Origin: DASRDS01 sp035570055
GTDB lineage: Bacteria > Gemmatimonadota > Gemmatimonadetes > Gemmatimonadales > Gemmatimonadaceae
Direction: 5' to 3'
Assembly: GCA_035570055.1 (NCBI GenBank)
Contig: DATMLM010000020.1
Location: forward strand, 1 to 64,000
DNA length: 64,000 nucleotides
Numbering within the stretch: the stretch's first letter is position 1; every line of letters starts with the position of its first letter. Position numbers and translations under genes: made by a program. Under the pieces are notes generated by a model. It worked only from the letters and a program-made list of their open reading frames with translations. It did no database searches and was not told the origin of the DNA. Shown piece by piece: positions 1 to 8,032 of this stretch.

Positions 1-1
1 G

Positions 2-214
2 TTCCTCCCGACCGCCTGGTACCTGTTCCGTGGTCAGGGCCTGACGAACGGCAAGACGTCGCCGCCAGGCGGAGCCGGTCCCGCGGCGTCGGCCAAGGAT
101 ATGGGATTATTCCTGGCGCAGTCGCCGAGCGGCACGCAGACGTTCAGCGCGAAGTACGTGGGCTACATGTGGCAGGTCAAGCCGACGCTCCAGCCGTGGT
201 GGCCGCCGGCTTGA
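2..214 (+). CDS. C-terminal end of an unidentified protein (5' end outside window)
   Basis: An open frame runs from the window edge to a TGA at 212-214, giving the last 70 residues of a protein. The tail is rich in Gly, Pro, Trp and Tyr and ends WWPPA. I recognise no family. It ends nine bases before the stop codon of the convergent S8 protease, the tight tail-to-tail packing seen throughout this window. Coding is inferred from the absence of stops and natural amino-acid composition. Confidence 0.5.
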   Translation, partial: FLPTAWYLFRGQGLTNGKTSPPGGAGPAASAKDMGLFLAQSPSGTQTFSAKYVGYMWQVKPTLQPWWPPA

Positions 215-223
215 CGCGGTGCG

Positions 224-1663
224 CTAGTTACACCCCGAAGCCGTAGCAGACTTGAGGACGTTCACCCGGCCGAAGTTATAGGCGGGGTCAGGGCGCTTGC
301 CGGTGATGTTGTCGGCGTTCTTGAGGATGCACTGCTCGACGGCCGACGGCGTGAGCGTATTAGACTGTGCCTTGATGACCGCTGCCTCGCCGGCAACGAG
401 CGGTGAGGCGAAGCTCGTTCCAATGCCAACGACATATTGGTTCTCTTGCCCCGGACAATTCGCGGTAAACGAGCTGCACGCGCCGATCACCCAATCCGAG
501 TCCAGCGAGGCATTCGGTACGCTGTCCGGGCCGAAATTGCCGCCCGGCGCGAATACGCCGACGCCTTCCGAGCCGTAGTTCGAGTACACGGCGATGCTGT
601 CGTAGTCCTGGAACGTTCCCGTGTAGATCGGGCCGGTCGCGCCGACGGAGAGGACGTGCGGCGTGCCGCCGGGCCACTCCAGGCTGTCGACATAACTCGC
701 AGTGGGCGTCGTCGCCGTATTGAAGTCGAGGGATTCGTTACCCGCGGCGGCGACGATGACCGACCCGCGAGATACGCAGTACTGCACCACCAACTCCAGC
801 AACGTTGCCGAGTCCATGTCCCCGCTGAGCGTGCGATTCAAGTAGCCGCCGAGGCTCATGTTGATCACATCGGCGTTCAAGTCCGAGGCGTAGACGAGCG
901 CGTTGAGCAAGCCGAAGAACGAGCCGCTGCCGCTGTCGTCGAGCACGCGCACCATCGTGATGGTCGCTTGCGGCGCGGTGCCCGCGATCACGACCGAGTT
1001 CGTCGTCACGATCGAGCTCACGAACGTCCCGTGGCCAACGACATCGTGATAGAACGGCAGCGGGTTCTGCTGGAACGTGTCGGTCGGCGCGTAGGCGAAC
1101 GACGTGCTGTTGGTAAGGTCGATCCGACCGGCCAACTCCTGGTGCGCGGTGTCGACGCCCGAGTCGAGGATATAGACGTGCATCCCCGCGCCTTGCGATG
1201 TGTGGGCCCACGCGCTGTCCGCGTGGGTCACGTGCATGTTCCACTGCAGCGAGACCGCCGCGGCCGAGGCCGGCCCGGCCTTCGCGTGGACGCTTCGACC
1301 CGCGGCGAACTTGACGATCCGCGGCGCGGACGCGGGTCGCAGCTTGAAGACGAAATCGGGGACCACGGCACGAGCGCCGCCGGTCGATACCAGCGCGCTC
1401 GCCGCCGCGGGCGACAAGCCCTTGACCAGCGCGAGACCGACACTGGTCTGGACGTGCAGGATCTGCCCGCCCGCTTTGTGGATGGCCGCGGTGAGCGCCG
1501 GGGACGGCGTTCCCGGGCCTCCGAGCTCTACGATGTACCGTGCGGCGGCCGGGAGCGGGGTCGTCGACCGCACGTGGGACGTACCCGTCACCGCCGCCTC
1601 TGTGCAGGCGGCGACAAACCCGAGCGCCAGGCAAGCCAGGCGAAGACCAGCAGACCGAGACAT
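224..1663 (-). CDS. Subtilisin-like S8 serine protease, lipoprotein
   Basis: Predicted secreted serine endopeptidase of family S8 (479 aa from the chosen start). The N-terminus is a lipoprotein signal with the lipobox FVAAC (Cys20). An inhibitor-I9-like propeptide follows (about 40-105), then the catalytic domain. The triad is visible: Asp167 in ILDSGVD, His211 in GHGTFV and Ser417 in GTSFASP. The oxyanion Asn309 lies in AAAGNES. I chose the ATG at 1663 because it gives the best signal peptide; in-frame ATGs at 1675 and 1699 would only lengthen the n-region. It is divergent from the lipoprotein at 1740. It probably degrades extracellular or periplasmic protein; the substrate is unknown. Confidence 0.93.
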   Translation of the reverse strand: MSRSAGLRLACLALGFVAACTEAAVTGTSHVRSTTPLPAAARYIVELGGPGTPSPALTAAIHKAGGQILHVQTSVGLALVKGLSPAAASALVSTGGARAVVPDFVFKLRPASAPRIVKFAAGRSVHAKAGPASAAAVSLQWNMHVTHADSAWAHTSQGAGMHVYILDSGVDTAHQELAGRIDLTNSTSFAYAPTDTFQQNPLPFYHDVVGHGTFVSSIVTTNSVVIAGTAPQATITMVRVLDDSGSGSFFGLLNALVYASDLNADVINMSLGGYLNRTLSGDMDSATLLELVVQYCVSRGSVIVAAAGNESLDFNTATTPTASYVDSLEWPGGTPHVLSVGATGPIYTGTFQDYDSIAVYSNYGSEGVGVFAPGGNFGPDSVPNASLDSDWVIGACSSFTANCPGQENQYVVGIGTSFASPLVAGEAAVIKAQSNTLTPSAVEQCILKNADNITGKRPDPAYNFGRVNVLKSATASGCN

Positions 1664-1739
1664 TGTGGCGAACATGCGCGCGTGCACAGATGGCGTCAAC
1701 TCCCTCGCGCTCCGGCGTCCCCGCGCTACATTGTTGCGC

Positions 1740-2453
1740 GTGCGCCCTCTTCGTGCCGCCTGGGTTCCCTTCGCCGCCGCCGCGCTCGCGGCCTGCGGTC
1801 ACTCCACCTCCCCGCCACCACCGAGCTTCTCGGTGGCCCGCCACCTGGACTCGATAGCGGTCTCGGCCGCGCAGTCACAGGACCTCGGACGCGATTTCTA
1901 CATGACGTTCGCGATCGCCGTGCTCGGCGAGGGCGTCTCCGCGGCGCCTGTATCGCTGTCGGTCAACGGGGCGACCCAGACCTACCAGGGCGTCGGACTC
2001 GAGATCGTCGAGGTCACTGCAGGAGCGAACCCGGTGCCGACCGACTCGTTGTTCGTGTACAGCCTGTGGACGAATCCGGACGCTGTCTCGCTCGTATCGC
2101 TGGAGGCCTTCTCGCCGGACACGGTCGATGAGCTCGCCGACGTCGAGGATACGGTGGCGAATACCAACTTCGTGCAGACCAGCACCTCGCCGGCCGTCTC
2201 GGTGGGGACGTTCACGGGTAGCGGCAAGTGCCGCGCGTTGACGTCGATCATCACGGGGTCGTACCTCATCAACGGTACGACGTGCACGAGCGGGACGCTC
2301 ACCGGGTCCTTCCAGTTCCAGGTCAGCGCCTCCGGCTCGGCGCCCGCCAACGCGTTCGTGTTCGCCACCACGTCGCTCCCCGCAGTGCGGATCGTGTTAC
2401 CCGCGGGAGACGGCGGACAGCAGCGGCTTCGGGCACTGCGCATTCGTCGCTAG
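1740..2453 (+). CDS. Hypothetical lipoprotein
   Basis: A 237-aa protein with a short lipoprotein signal peptide ending in the lipobox LAAC, followed by a Ser/Pro-rich linker. No ATG fits: the chosen start is GTG at 1740, and TTG codons at 1731 and 1734 are alternatives. The body is Thr/Ser/Val-rich with beta-type periodicity, as in secreted Ig-like or beta-sandwich proteins. There are no catalytic motifs and I recognise no family. Its last four bases overlap the 3' end of the convergent MBL gene. Export is well supported; function is unknown. Confidence 0.7.
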   Translation: MRPLRAAWVPFAAAALAACGHSTSPPPPSFSVARHLDSIAVSAAQSQDLGRDFYMTFAIAVLGEGVSAAPVSLSVNGATQTYQGVGLEIVEVTAGANPVPTDSLFVYSLWTNPDAVSLVSLEAFSPDTVDELADVEDTVANTNFVQTSTSPAVSVGTFTGSGKCRALTSIITGSYLINGTTCTSGTLTGSFQFQVSASGSAPANAFVFATTSLPAVRIVLPAGDGGQQRLRALRIRR

Positions 2454-3358
2454 GCCCGGCGGCGCGACCGTAGGTACCGGATCACCCACGCCACCACGAC
2501 GCCGAGCACGATTAGGACGGCGGCGGCTTCGGCGATGAGTATCCGCATCTGGTCCATCATGATGAGCGACCCGCTCTCGGTGTAGAACCCGTTGAACCGG
2601 TCAACGGCCGCCGGCAGCGCGAGCACGTCGGCCCTGGTCATCTCCAAGGCTCGCTCGTGCGGATGGTACTGCGAGTAGAAGTCGAAGGTGTGACCGGCGG
2701 AGTCGAGCTCGATGTGACCGCCGAGGGCGTATGTCACGGGGCGGCTGGCGATGAACGCCGCGACACGGCGGGCGCTGGCGCGGTCGGCGTCGGCATCATC
2801 GATCAACAGGCGGCCCGGCATGAGGAAATCGCCGGTGAACAACACGGCCGTGTTCCGGTCGTAGAACGCGACGTGCGTGGCGTTGTGGCCTGGTGTTGGC
2901 AACACGTCGACGATGCGGCCGCCGAGGTCGAGCGTGGCGACACCGGTCGGCCAACTCGTGAAGCCATAGAAGCGTTTCACGCTCTCCAAGTCGTAGCCGA
3001 CGACCTCGACGTGTGGCAGCCCGGCGAACTGGGTGTCGCCCGCGCGGTGGTCCAAGTGGCGATGCGTGTGCACGACCAGAAGTGGGAGGTTGGGCGGGAG
3101 GAGGCCGAGCACCGTCTGGGCGAGTGGCATCGCGTGCGGGTCGGCCACGTCGCCGTCGTCGATCAACAGGGCGCGCGTCGACCCAATCAGCAGGTACATG
3201 AACGGCGCCTCGAACGTCGCGCACAGATTCTCGCGCAGGACGAACGTGTGCGCGTCGTACGCCTGCACCTGGATCGGCGGGGCGTGATGCGACGCGCAGT
3301 CTTTGGCGCCCTCGTCCCAGTGCATCGGGTACGCCATCAGGATTGCGAAGAGGATCAT
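2450..3358 (-). CDS. Metallo-beta-lactamase-fold hydrolase with C-terminal membrane anchor
   Basis: A 302-aa MBL-fold protein. The metal site HxHxDH is clear in HTHRHLDH (about 97-104), and later His and Asp ligands are plausible in PGHNATH and FTGDFL. The C-terminus carries one hydrophobic segment followed by RYLRSRRRA, so the enzyme is probably anchored with a basic cytoplasmic tail. The start is ATG 3358; ATG 3337 is also possible. It is divergent from a TetR gene only 21 bp away, with a palindrome filling the gap, so TetR control is likely. The substrate is unknown; the MBL superfamily includes glyoxalase II, lactonases and beta-lactamases. Confidence 0.88.
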   Translation of the reverse strand: MILFAILMAYPMHWDEGAKDCASHHAPPIQVQAYDAHTFVLRENLCATFEAPFMYLLIGSTRALLIDDGDVADPHAMPLAQTVLGLLPPNLPLLVVHTHRHLDHRAGDTQFAGLPHVEVVGYDLESVKRFYGFTSWPTGVATLDLGGRIVDVLPTPGHNATHVAFYDRNTAVLFTGDFLMPGRLLIDDADADRASARRVAAFIASRPVTYALGGHIELDSAGHTFDFYSQYHPHERALEMTRADVLALPAAVDRFNGFYTESGSLIMMDQMRILIAEAAAVLIVLGVVVAWVIRYLRSRRRA

Positions 3359-3360
3359 GT

Positions 3361-3375
3361 CGAATGTAACGTTCG
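3361..3375. promoter_or_regulatory. Imperfect palindrome, probable TetR operator
   Basis: The sequence CGAATGTAACGTTCG is an inverted repeat with 12 of 14 paired positions matching around a central base. It lies exactly between the divergent MBL (ATG 3358) and TetR (ATG 3380) start codons. This is the expected place for a TetR dimer to control both genes. The operator role is inference from position and symmetry. Confidence 0.5.
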
Positions 3376-3379
3376 TTTC

Positions 3380-3997
3380 ATGAGCGCGCGCAAGGCCCAA
3401 CTCCTGTCGGCAGCGGTCGACTACTTCGTCGCGCACGGCGTCGCCGACCTCTCGCTGCGGCCGATGGCGGCGACGCTGGGCACGAGCGCCCGGTTGCTGA
3501 TCTTTCACTTCGGGTCAAAAGAGCAGCTCATTGTGGAGGTGCTGGGCGAGATCCAGCGGCGACTGCAGGCGTCTTTCCAGGGACTCGTCGAGACCCGGTC
3601 GCCCATCAAGAGCTATTGGCTGTGGGCGACGCGTGCCGCAAACCTGCCGTACTTGAGACTGCTGTACGAGGTGCAGATCATCGCGATCCAGAACCCTCGC
3701 GTCTACGGACGGTATCTCGCACAGAACGCGACCGAGTGGCTCGCGATCGCCGAGGCGGCCCTGTCGCAATCACTGCGATCGAGAACAATGGCCACCCTGT
3801 GCATCGCGGTGTTCGACGGCCTCTTTCTGGAATTATTGAGCACCGGCGACCGGGCGCGAACAACGCGGGCGCTCGACCGGTTCGTCGAGATCGCCCGGGC
3901 TAGTGCAGGATCCGGTAGAGCCGCGCGAACCGGTCGAGGGCGTACCCGTCCGTCGGATCGAGCACGACGGCCTGCTGATAGTCGGCGAGCGCGCTGA
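3380..3997 (+). CDS. TetR-family transcriptional regulator
   Basis: A 205-aa one-component repressor. The N-terminal helix-turn-helix is typical: GVADLSLRPMAATLGTSARL then HFGSKEQLIVEVL (about 22-60). An all-helical ligand-binding domain of unknown specificity follows. It probably represses itself and the divergent MBL hydrolase through the palindrome at 3361. The Arg-rich C-terminal 30 residues are coded where the gene overlaps the convergent TPR gene by 98 bp. That tail may be a by-product of a lost stop codon. Confidence 0.9.
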   Translation: MSARKAQLLSAAVDYFVAHGVADLSLRPMAATLGTSARLLIFHFGSKEQLIVEVLGEIQRRLQASFQGLVETRSPIKSYWLWATRAANLPYLRLLYEVQIIAIQNPRVYGRYLAQNATEWLAIAEAALSQSLRSRTMATLCIAVFDGLFLELLSTGDRARTTRALDRFVEIARASAGSGRAARTGRGRTRPSDRARRPADSRRAR

Positions 3998-5042
3998 GGC
4001 CCAAGTCCCGCTTCGTGCGGTCGGATTGCGACCAGAGCTTCTCGCGCGCCTCCCCCCGCCAGAGATGGCCAACGGCCCCCCCGGGCGCGCCGGCGACCGC
4101 ATAGTCGAGATCCGGGAGCGCGTCGCGCGCGCGGCCCACGCGCACGAGCATCTGCCCGCGCTCGAGGTGGAACTGCGTCTCGTCGCCGTATCCGATCGCG
4201 CGCGTGTAGGTCGCCAGTGCCTTGTCCTCGTCGCGCTCGAGCTCGAACACCTCGGCGCTGTCCAGCGTGATATACCCGGCCAACGCGTGGAGCCGTGGAT
4301 TGCTGCCGGCCATCGCTTGCGACGCATCGGCGAACGCGCGCATCGCCGCGTACGAGCCGCCCCAGCGCGGCACGATATTCCGGAGGTACTGTCGGCGCAA
4401 CGAGAAGCTCGCCGGAATATCCTCGAGCCCTTTCGCGAGGTATCGTTGCGAGACCACGGTGTCGCCCGACGTCCTCGCCGTGTACAGCAGCACCATGTAC
4501 GCCTCGGCCGACCGCGGCGTCAGAGCGAGGGCCGAGTCGGCGCAACTCGCGGCTTCCTTGAACAAGTCGTTCATGCGCTGCATCGCCGCCTGCGGCGTGT
4601 TCTTCGCGTAGGCCGTGCCCCGCGCGCTCCACGCCTGGCCCTGCAAATAGACCGCTCGCGCGAGGTGGCCCGGCGCCGACGCGGGCCGTTCGCGAGACCA
4701 GCGCGCGAGGGGCGCGGCCAACGACGTATCGCCCGCCATGGCATCGTAGGCGCCGAACAGGTAGCCCTCGGCGCGATAATCGCGGTGCGCGCTGTCGGCC
4801 GCCGCCGTGAGCAGCGAGTCGAGCGTCGAGAACTCGCCGCGGAGGACGAGCCGACGGATCGCCAGCGGGTTCGCCGTCCTTGGCGGATATCCGTTCGCGC
4901 CGCTTGTCGGAATTGTCAGCGAACTGTCATCGAGCCCCGGCATACCGCGAGCGGTCGCGTAGGCCGCGTCGCGCGAGGCCTGCGTCGGAGCACCACAAGC
5001 GAATGCGCCGCATGTAACGAGCAGCAGGCCCATGACCCTCAT
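3900..5042 (-). CDS. TPR-type lipoprotein
   Basis: About 380 aa. The signal peptide ends in an AFAC lipobox, supporting ATG 5042 as start; a second Met lies three codons on. The body is built from degenerate 34-residue helical repeats, with motifs such as ALATYTRAIGYGDETQFHLE and a final repeat near GLSALADYQQAVVLDP, as in tetratricopeptide proteins. It probably scaffolds protein contacts on the outer face of a membrane. It is divergent (56 bp) from the BNR-repeat protein. No enzymatic motif is visible. Confidence 0.8.
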   Translation of the reverse strand: MRVMGLLLVTCGAFACGAPTQASRDAAYATARGMPGLDDSSLTIPTSGANGYPPRTANPLAIRRLVLRGEFSTLDSLLTAAADSAHRDYRAEGYLFGAYDAMAGDTSLAAPLARWSRERPASAPGHLARAVYLQGQAWSARGTAYAKNTPQAAMQRMNDLFKEAASCADSALALTPRSAEAYMVLLYTARTSGDTVVSQRYLAKGLEDIPASFSLRRQYLRNIVPRWGGSYAAMRAFADASQAMAGSNPRLHALAGYITLDSAEVFELERDEDKALATYTRAIGYGDETQFHLERGQMLVRVGRARDALPDLDYAVAGAPGGAVGHLWRGEAREKLWSQSDRTKRDLGLSALADYQQAVVLDPTDGYALDRFARLYRILH

Positions 5043-5098
5043 AAACGGGGGACGCAGCGGGAGGCGGCCAGGCAACTCGGGTGGCATATTGTACGCCC

Positions 5099-8032
5099 AT
5101 GAGAATCTGCTTCGCTCTCGCGCTCATCCCGAGCGTCGCTCTCGGCCAGGTCGACCCCGCGTCTTTCAGCGACATGCGGTGGAGGCTCATTGGCCCGTAC
5201 CGCGCCGGAAACGTGTACTCCGTGACCGGCATCCCGAGTGATCCCAACACGTACTACCTCGGGACCCCCGAGGCCGGAGTCTGGAAGACGACCGACGGCG
5301 GGACCGTGTGGCAGCCGATCTTCGACGGCCAGCACGTGCCGTCGGTCGGCGCCGTGGCGGTGTCGCGGAGCACCCCGAAGGTCGTCTACGTCGGAACCGG
5401 CGATCCGACCGGGTGGTCATTCACGCCCGGCAATGGCGTGTACAAGAGCACCGACGCCGGAGCAACCTGGCGGACGCTCGGCCTCGAGCAGACGAAGTAC
5501 ATCACGTCGCTCATCGTCGATCCCCACGACGCCAACATCGTGCTCGTCGGCGCCCTCGGCTCGCGAGAATTCTTCGGCGACTCGAGCAGCACACGAGGAG
5601 TGTATCGCTCGATCGATGGCGGGAAAACGTGGAAGCGGGTGCTGTTCGTCGATCCATACACCGGCATCGGGGGCATGACCGCCGACGCCGCCAATCCGGC
5701 GATCATCTACGCATCACTTCGGCGCACCAAGGCTGACTCGGCGCATCCGCTCGGCGTGACCATCTATAAGTCCATCGACAACGGTGCGACCTGGCACCCG
5801 GTCGCGGGCCAGGGATTGCCCAAGAACGCGAGGTTCGAGGTCGCCGCGAACGGCCGGCGTGTGTACGCCGAACGGAGTGGGAACGGCCGCGATGCGAGTG
5901 GGCTGTACCGGTCGGACGACGGTGGCGCGACGTGGACGATCGCGACGAAGCAACTGCTGAGCGCGGGCGGCGGGCCAATCTATGTCGACCCCAAGAACCC
6001 CGATTCGCTGTATCTCATGGGAACCGCGATGTATCGGTCGACCGATGGCGGACATCGCGTCGACGCGCTCAAAGGATCGCCCGGTGGCGATGACCCCCGC
6101 GACCTGTGGATCGACCCCTCGAATCCACGCCGGATGCTGCTGGGCGTGGACCAGGGTCCGACGATCACGGTCGACGGCGGAGAGACCTGGACGCCGTGGT
6201 ACAACCTGCCCAACGGGCAGTTTTATCACGTATCGACCGACAACCACTTCCCGTATCGCGTGTGCGGCGCGCAGCAGGATAGTGGAACGGCCTGCGTGCT
6301 GAGTCGGAGCGACTTCGGGGCGATACGGGATAACGATTGGTATCCGATCGGTGGGTTCGAGGATACCTACATCGTTACTGATCCACTCGACGAGCGATGG
6401 GTGTACTCGCAAGGCTGGTATCGCGTGCTGCGGCGCTATGATCGCGAGACCGGGCAGGTCGCGGTCGTGTACAGCCCCTCGGACGAGGACCGGTTCAGCT
6501 ACGCACCACCGCTGGCGTTCTCGCCGCAGGACCCGCACACGTTGTACATGGGCGCGCAGTACGTGCTCGCATCGAGCGACAATGCGAGAACCTGGCGGCA
6601 CCTGGGCCCCGAGCTGACGACGAAGTCGATCGAGACGCTGGCGCCTTCGCCGGTGCAGGCTGGCGTGATTTGGGCTGGAGCGAGCAATGGGATCATTCAG
6701 GTCACGCGGGACGGCGGCGCGACCTGGACGAATGCGACGCCTCCCGACATGCCGAAGACCCCGCTCGGCCCGATTGTCGAGGTCATCGACGCGTCGCACA
6801 AAGACGCGGGCGCGGCGTATGCCGCCGTGGCTGGGTTCCCCGATCTGCGTCCGTACATCTATCGGACGACCGATTTTGGCGGGCACTGGGACCTCGTCGT
6901 GAACGGGTTGCCGCCGGACGAGCCCGTGACGAGCGTCCGGGAAGATGCCGTTGATCCGAACCTGCTCTATGCCGCTACACTGACCGGCGCGTGGGTGTCG
7001 TTCGATCGCGGCGATCACTGGCAGTCGCTGCAACTCAATCTGCCGACAACCGTCGTGACGGATCTCACCGTCCACGGGAACGACCTGGCGATCTCGACGT
7101 ACGGACGAGCGCTCTGGATTCTCGACGATCTCACGCCGCTCAGGCAGGTGCGGTCGGCCATGGCGGCGAGCGCGTATCTCTTTCAGCCCGAGCTCGCGTA
7201 TCGCATGCGGTGGGACAACATCGAGGACACGCCGCTGCCGCCCGAAGTGCCGGCGGGAGACAATCCGCCGGAAGGCGCGATCATCGATTACTACTTGAAG
7301 ACCGCGGTTGCCGGACCGGTCACGCTGTCGGTGTATAACAGCCAGGGCGAGTTGATCCGACAGATGTCAAGTGCACCGCCGCCCGCGGACACCGTGCGGC
7401 CGAACATCGCCGAGTATTGGTTGGCACCGCAGACCGCGTTGGCCACGAGCGCCGGCATGCATCGCCTGGCTTGGGATCTTCGGTATCCGCCGCCCGATGT
7501 GATCAATTACAGCTACTTCGGCGACCTGCTCGACTATCGGGAGTACACGCTCAACGTGCACGCCGTGAAGGGAACCACGCCGCGAGTGCAACCGACCGGG
7601 CCACTGGTCGTCCCCGGGACGTATCGCATCGAGTTGGCCGCGGGCGGACAGACCTACACGCAGAACCTCGTCGTTGAGAACGATCCGCGCGTGCGGGTGA
7701 CGCAGGCCGGGCTCGAGGCGCAGATGAAGCTGCAGCTGCGCATGATGGCGGGCATGAAGGTCAGCTATGCCGAGTTCGCGAAGCTGCAGCAATTACGGGC
7801 GACCGTGAAGGACACCGCCCTCGCGGCCAAGCTGCGCGTGCTGGCGGATAGCGGGTTCGGGCCCGCGAACCGTGACCTCACGCGACATCTCGAAGACATG
7901 GAGTCGGGGGACATCGATCCGACGCCAAGTGATATCGCGGTCGTTGATGCCGACTGCCGCGCCATTGATAATGCCCTCCGCCGACTGGCGGCAGACTCTG
8001 TGTCAACTGGGGGGCCTGCCTGCGGCCCTTAG
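5099..8032 (+). CDS. Secreted BNR/VPS10-like beta-propeller protein
   Basis: A 977-aa exported protein. ATG 5099 gives a clean signal peptide ending VALGQ. At least seven Asp-box/BNR motifs are visible, including KTTDGGTVW, KSTDAGATW, RSIDGGKTW, KSIDNGATW, RSDDGGATW and TRDGGATW. This pattern makes one or two sialidase-like or VPS10-like propellers over about residues 30-680. The C-terminal region has a FlgD-like Ig module (GPVTLSVYNSQGELIR). Such proteins are often labelled glycosyl hydrolase, but I see no proven catalytic residues. A polysaccharide- or protein-binding role at the surface is the safer reading. It ends with a 4-bp overlap of the convergent ADOP gene. Confidence 0.9.
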   Translation: MRICFALALIPSVALGQVDPASFSDMRWRLIGPYRAGNVYSVTGIPSDPNTYYLGTPEAGVWKTTDGGTVWQPIFDGQHVPSVGAVAVSRSTPKVVYVGTGDPTGWSFTPGNGVYKSTDAGATWRTLGLEQTKYITSLIVDPHDANIVLVGALGSREFFGDSSSTRGVYRSIDGGKTWKRVLFVDPYTGIGGMTADAANPAIIYASLRRTKADSAHPLGVTIYKSIDNGATWHPVAGQGLPKNARFEVAANGRRVYAERSGNGRDASGLYRSDDGGATWTIATKQLLSAGGGPIYVDPKNPDSLYLMGTAMYRSTDGGHRVDALKGSPGGDDPRDLWIDPSNPRRMLLGVDQGPTITVDGGETWTPWYNLPNGQFYHVSTDNHFPYRVCGAQQDSGTACVLSRSDFGAIRDNDWYPIGGFEDTYIVTDPLDERWVYSQGWYRVLRRYDRETGQVAVVYSPSDEDRFSYAPPLAFSPQDPHTLYMGAQYVLASSDNARTWRHLGPELTTKSIETLAPSPVQAGVIWAGASNGIIQVTRDGGATWTNATPPDMPKTPLGPIVEVIDASHKDAGAAYAAVAGFPDLRPYIYRTTDFGGHWDLVVNGLPPDEPVTSVREDAVDPNLLYAATLTGAWVSFDRGDHWQSLQLNLPTTVVTDLTVHGNDLAISTYGRALWILDDLTPLRQVRSAMAASAYLFQPELAYRMRWDNIEDTPLPPEVPAGDNPPEGAIIDYYLKTAVAGPVTLSVYNSQGELIRQMSSAPPPADTVRPNIAEYWLAPQTALATSAGMHRLAWDLRYPPPDVINYSYFGDLLDYREYTLNVHAVKGTTPRVQPTGPLVVPGTYRIELAAGGQTYTQNLVVENDPRVRVTQAGLEAQMKLQLRMMAGMKVSYAEFAKLQQLRATVKDTALAAKLRVLADSGFGPANRDLTRHLEDMESGDIDPTPSDIAVVDADCRAIDNALRRLAADSVSTGGPACGP

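Noticed and set aside
437..2131. Long open frame on the plus strand antisense to the S8 protease
   Set aside because: Arg-rich translation with no domain; it mirrors the codons of the well-supported protease and is a GC-shadow frame. Many similar long shadows occur elsewhere (for example 10735-12858, 15194-16660, 53393-54319).
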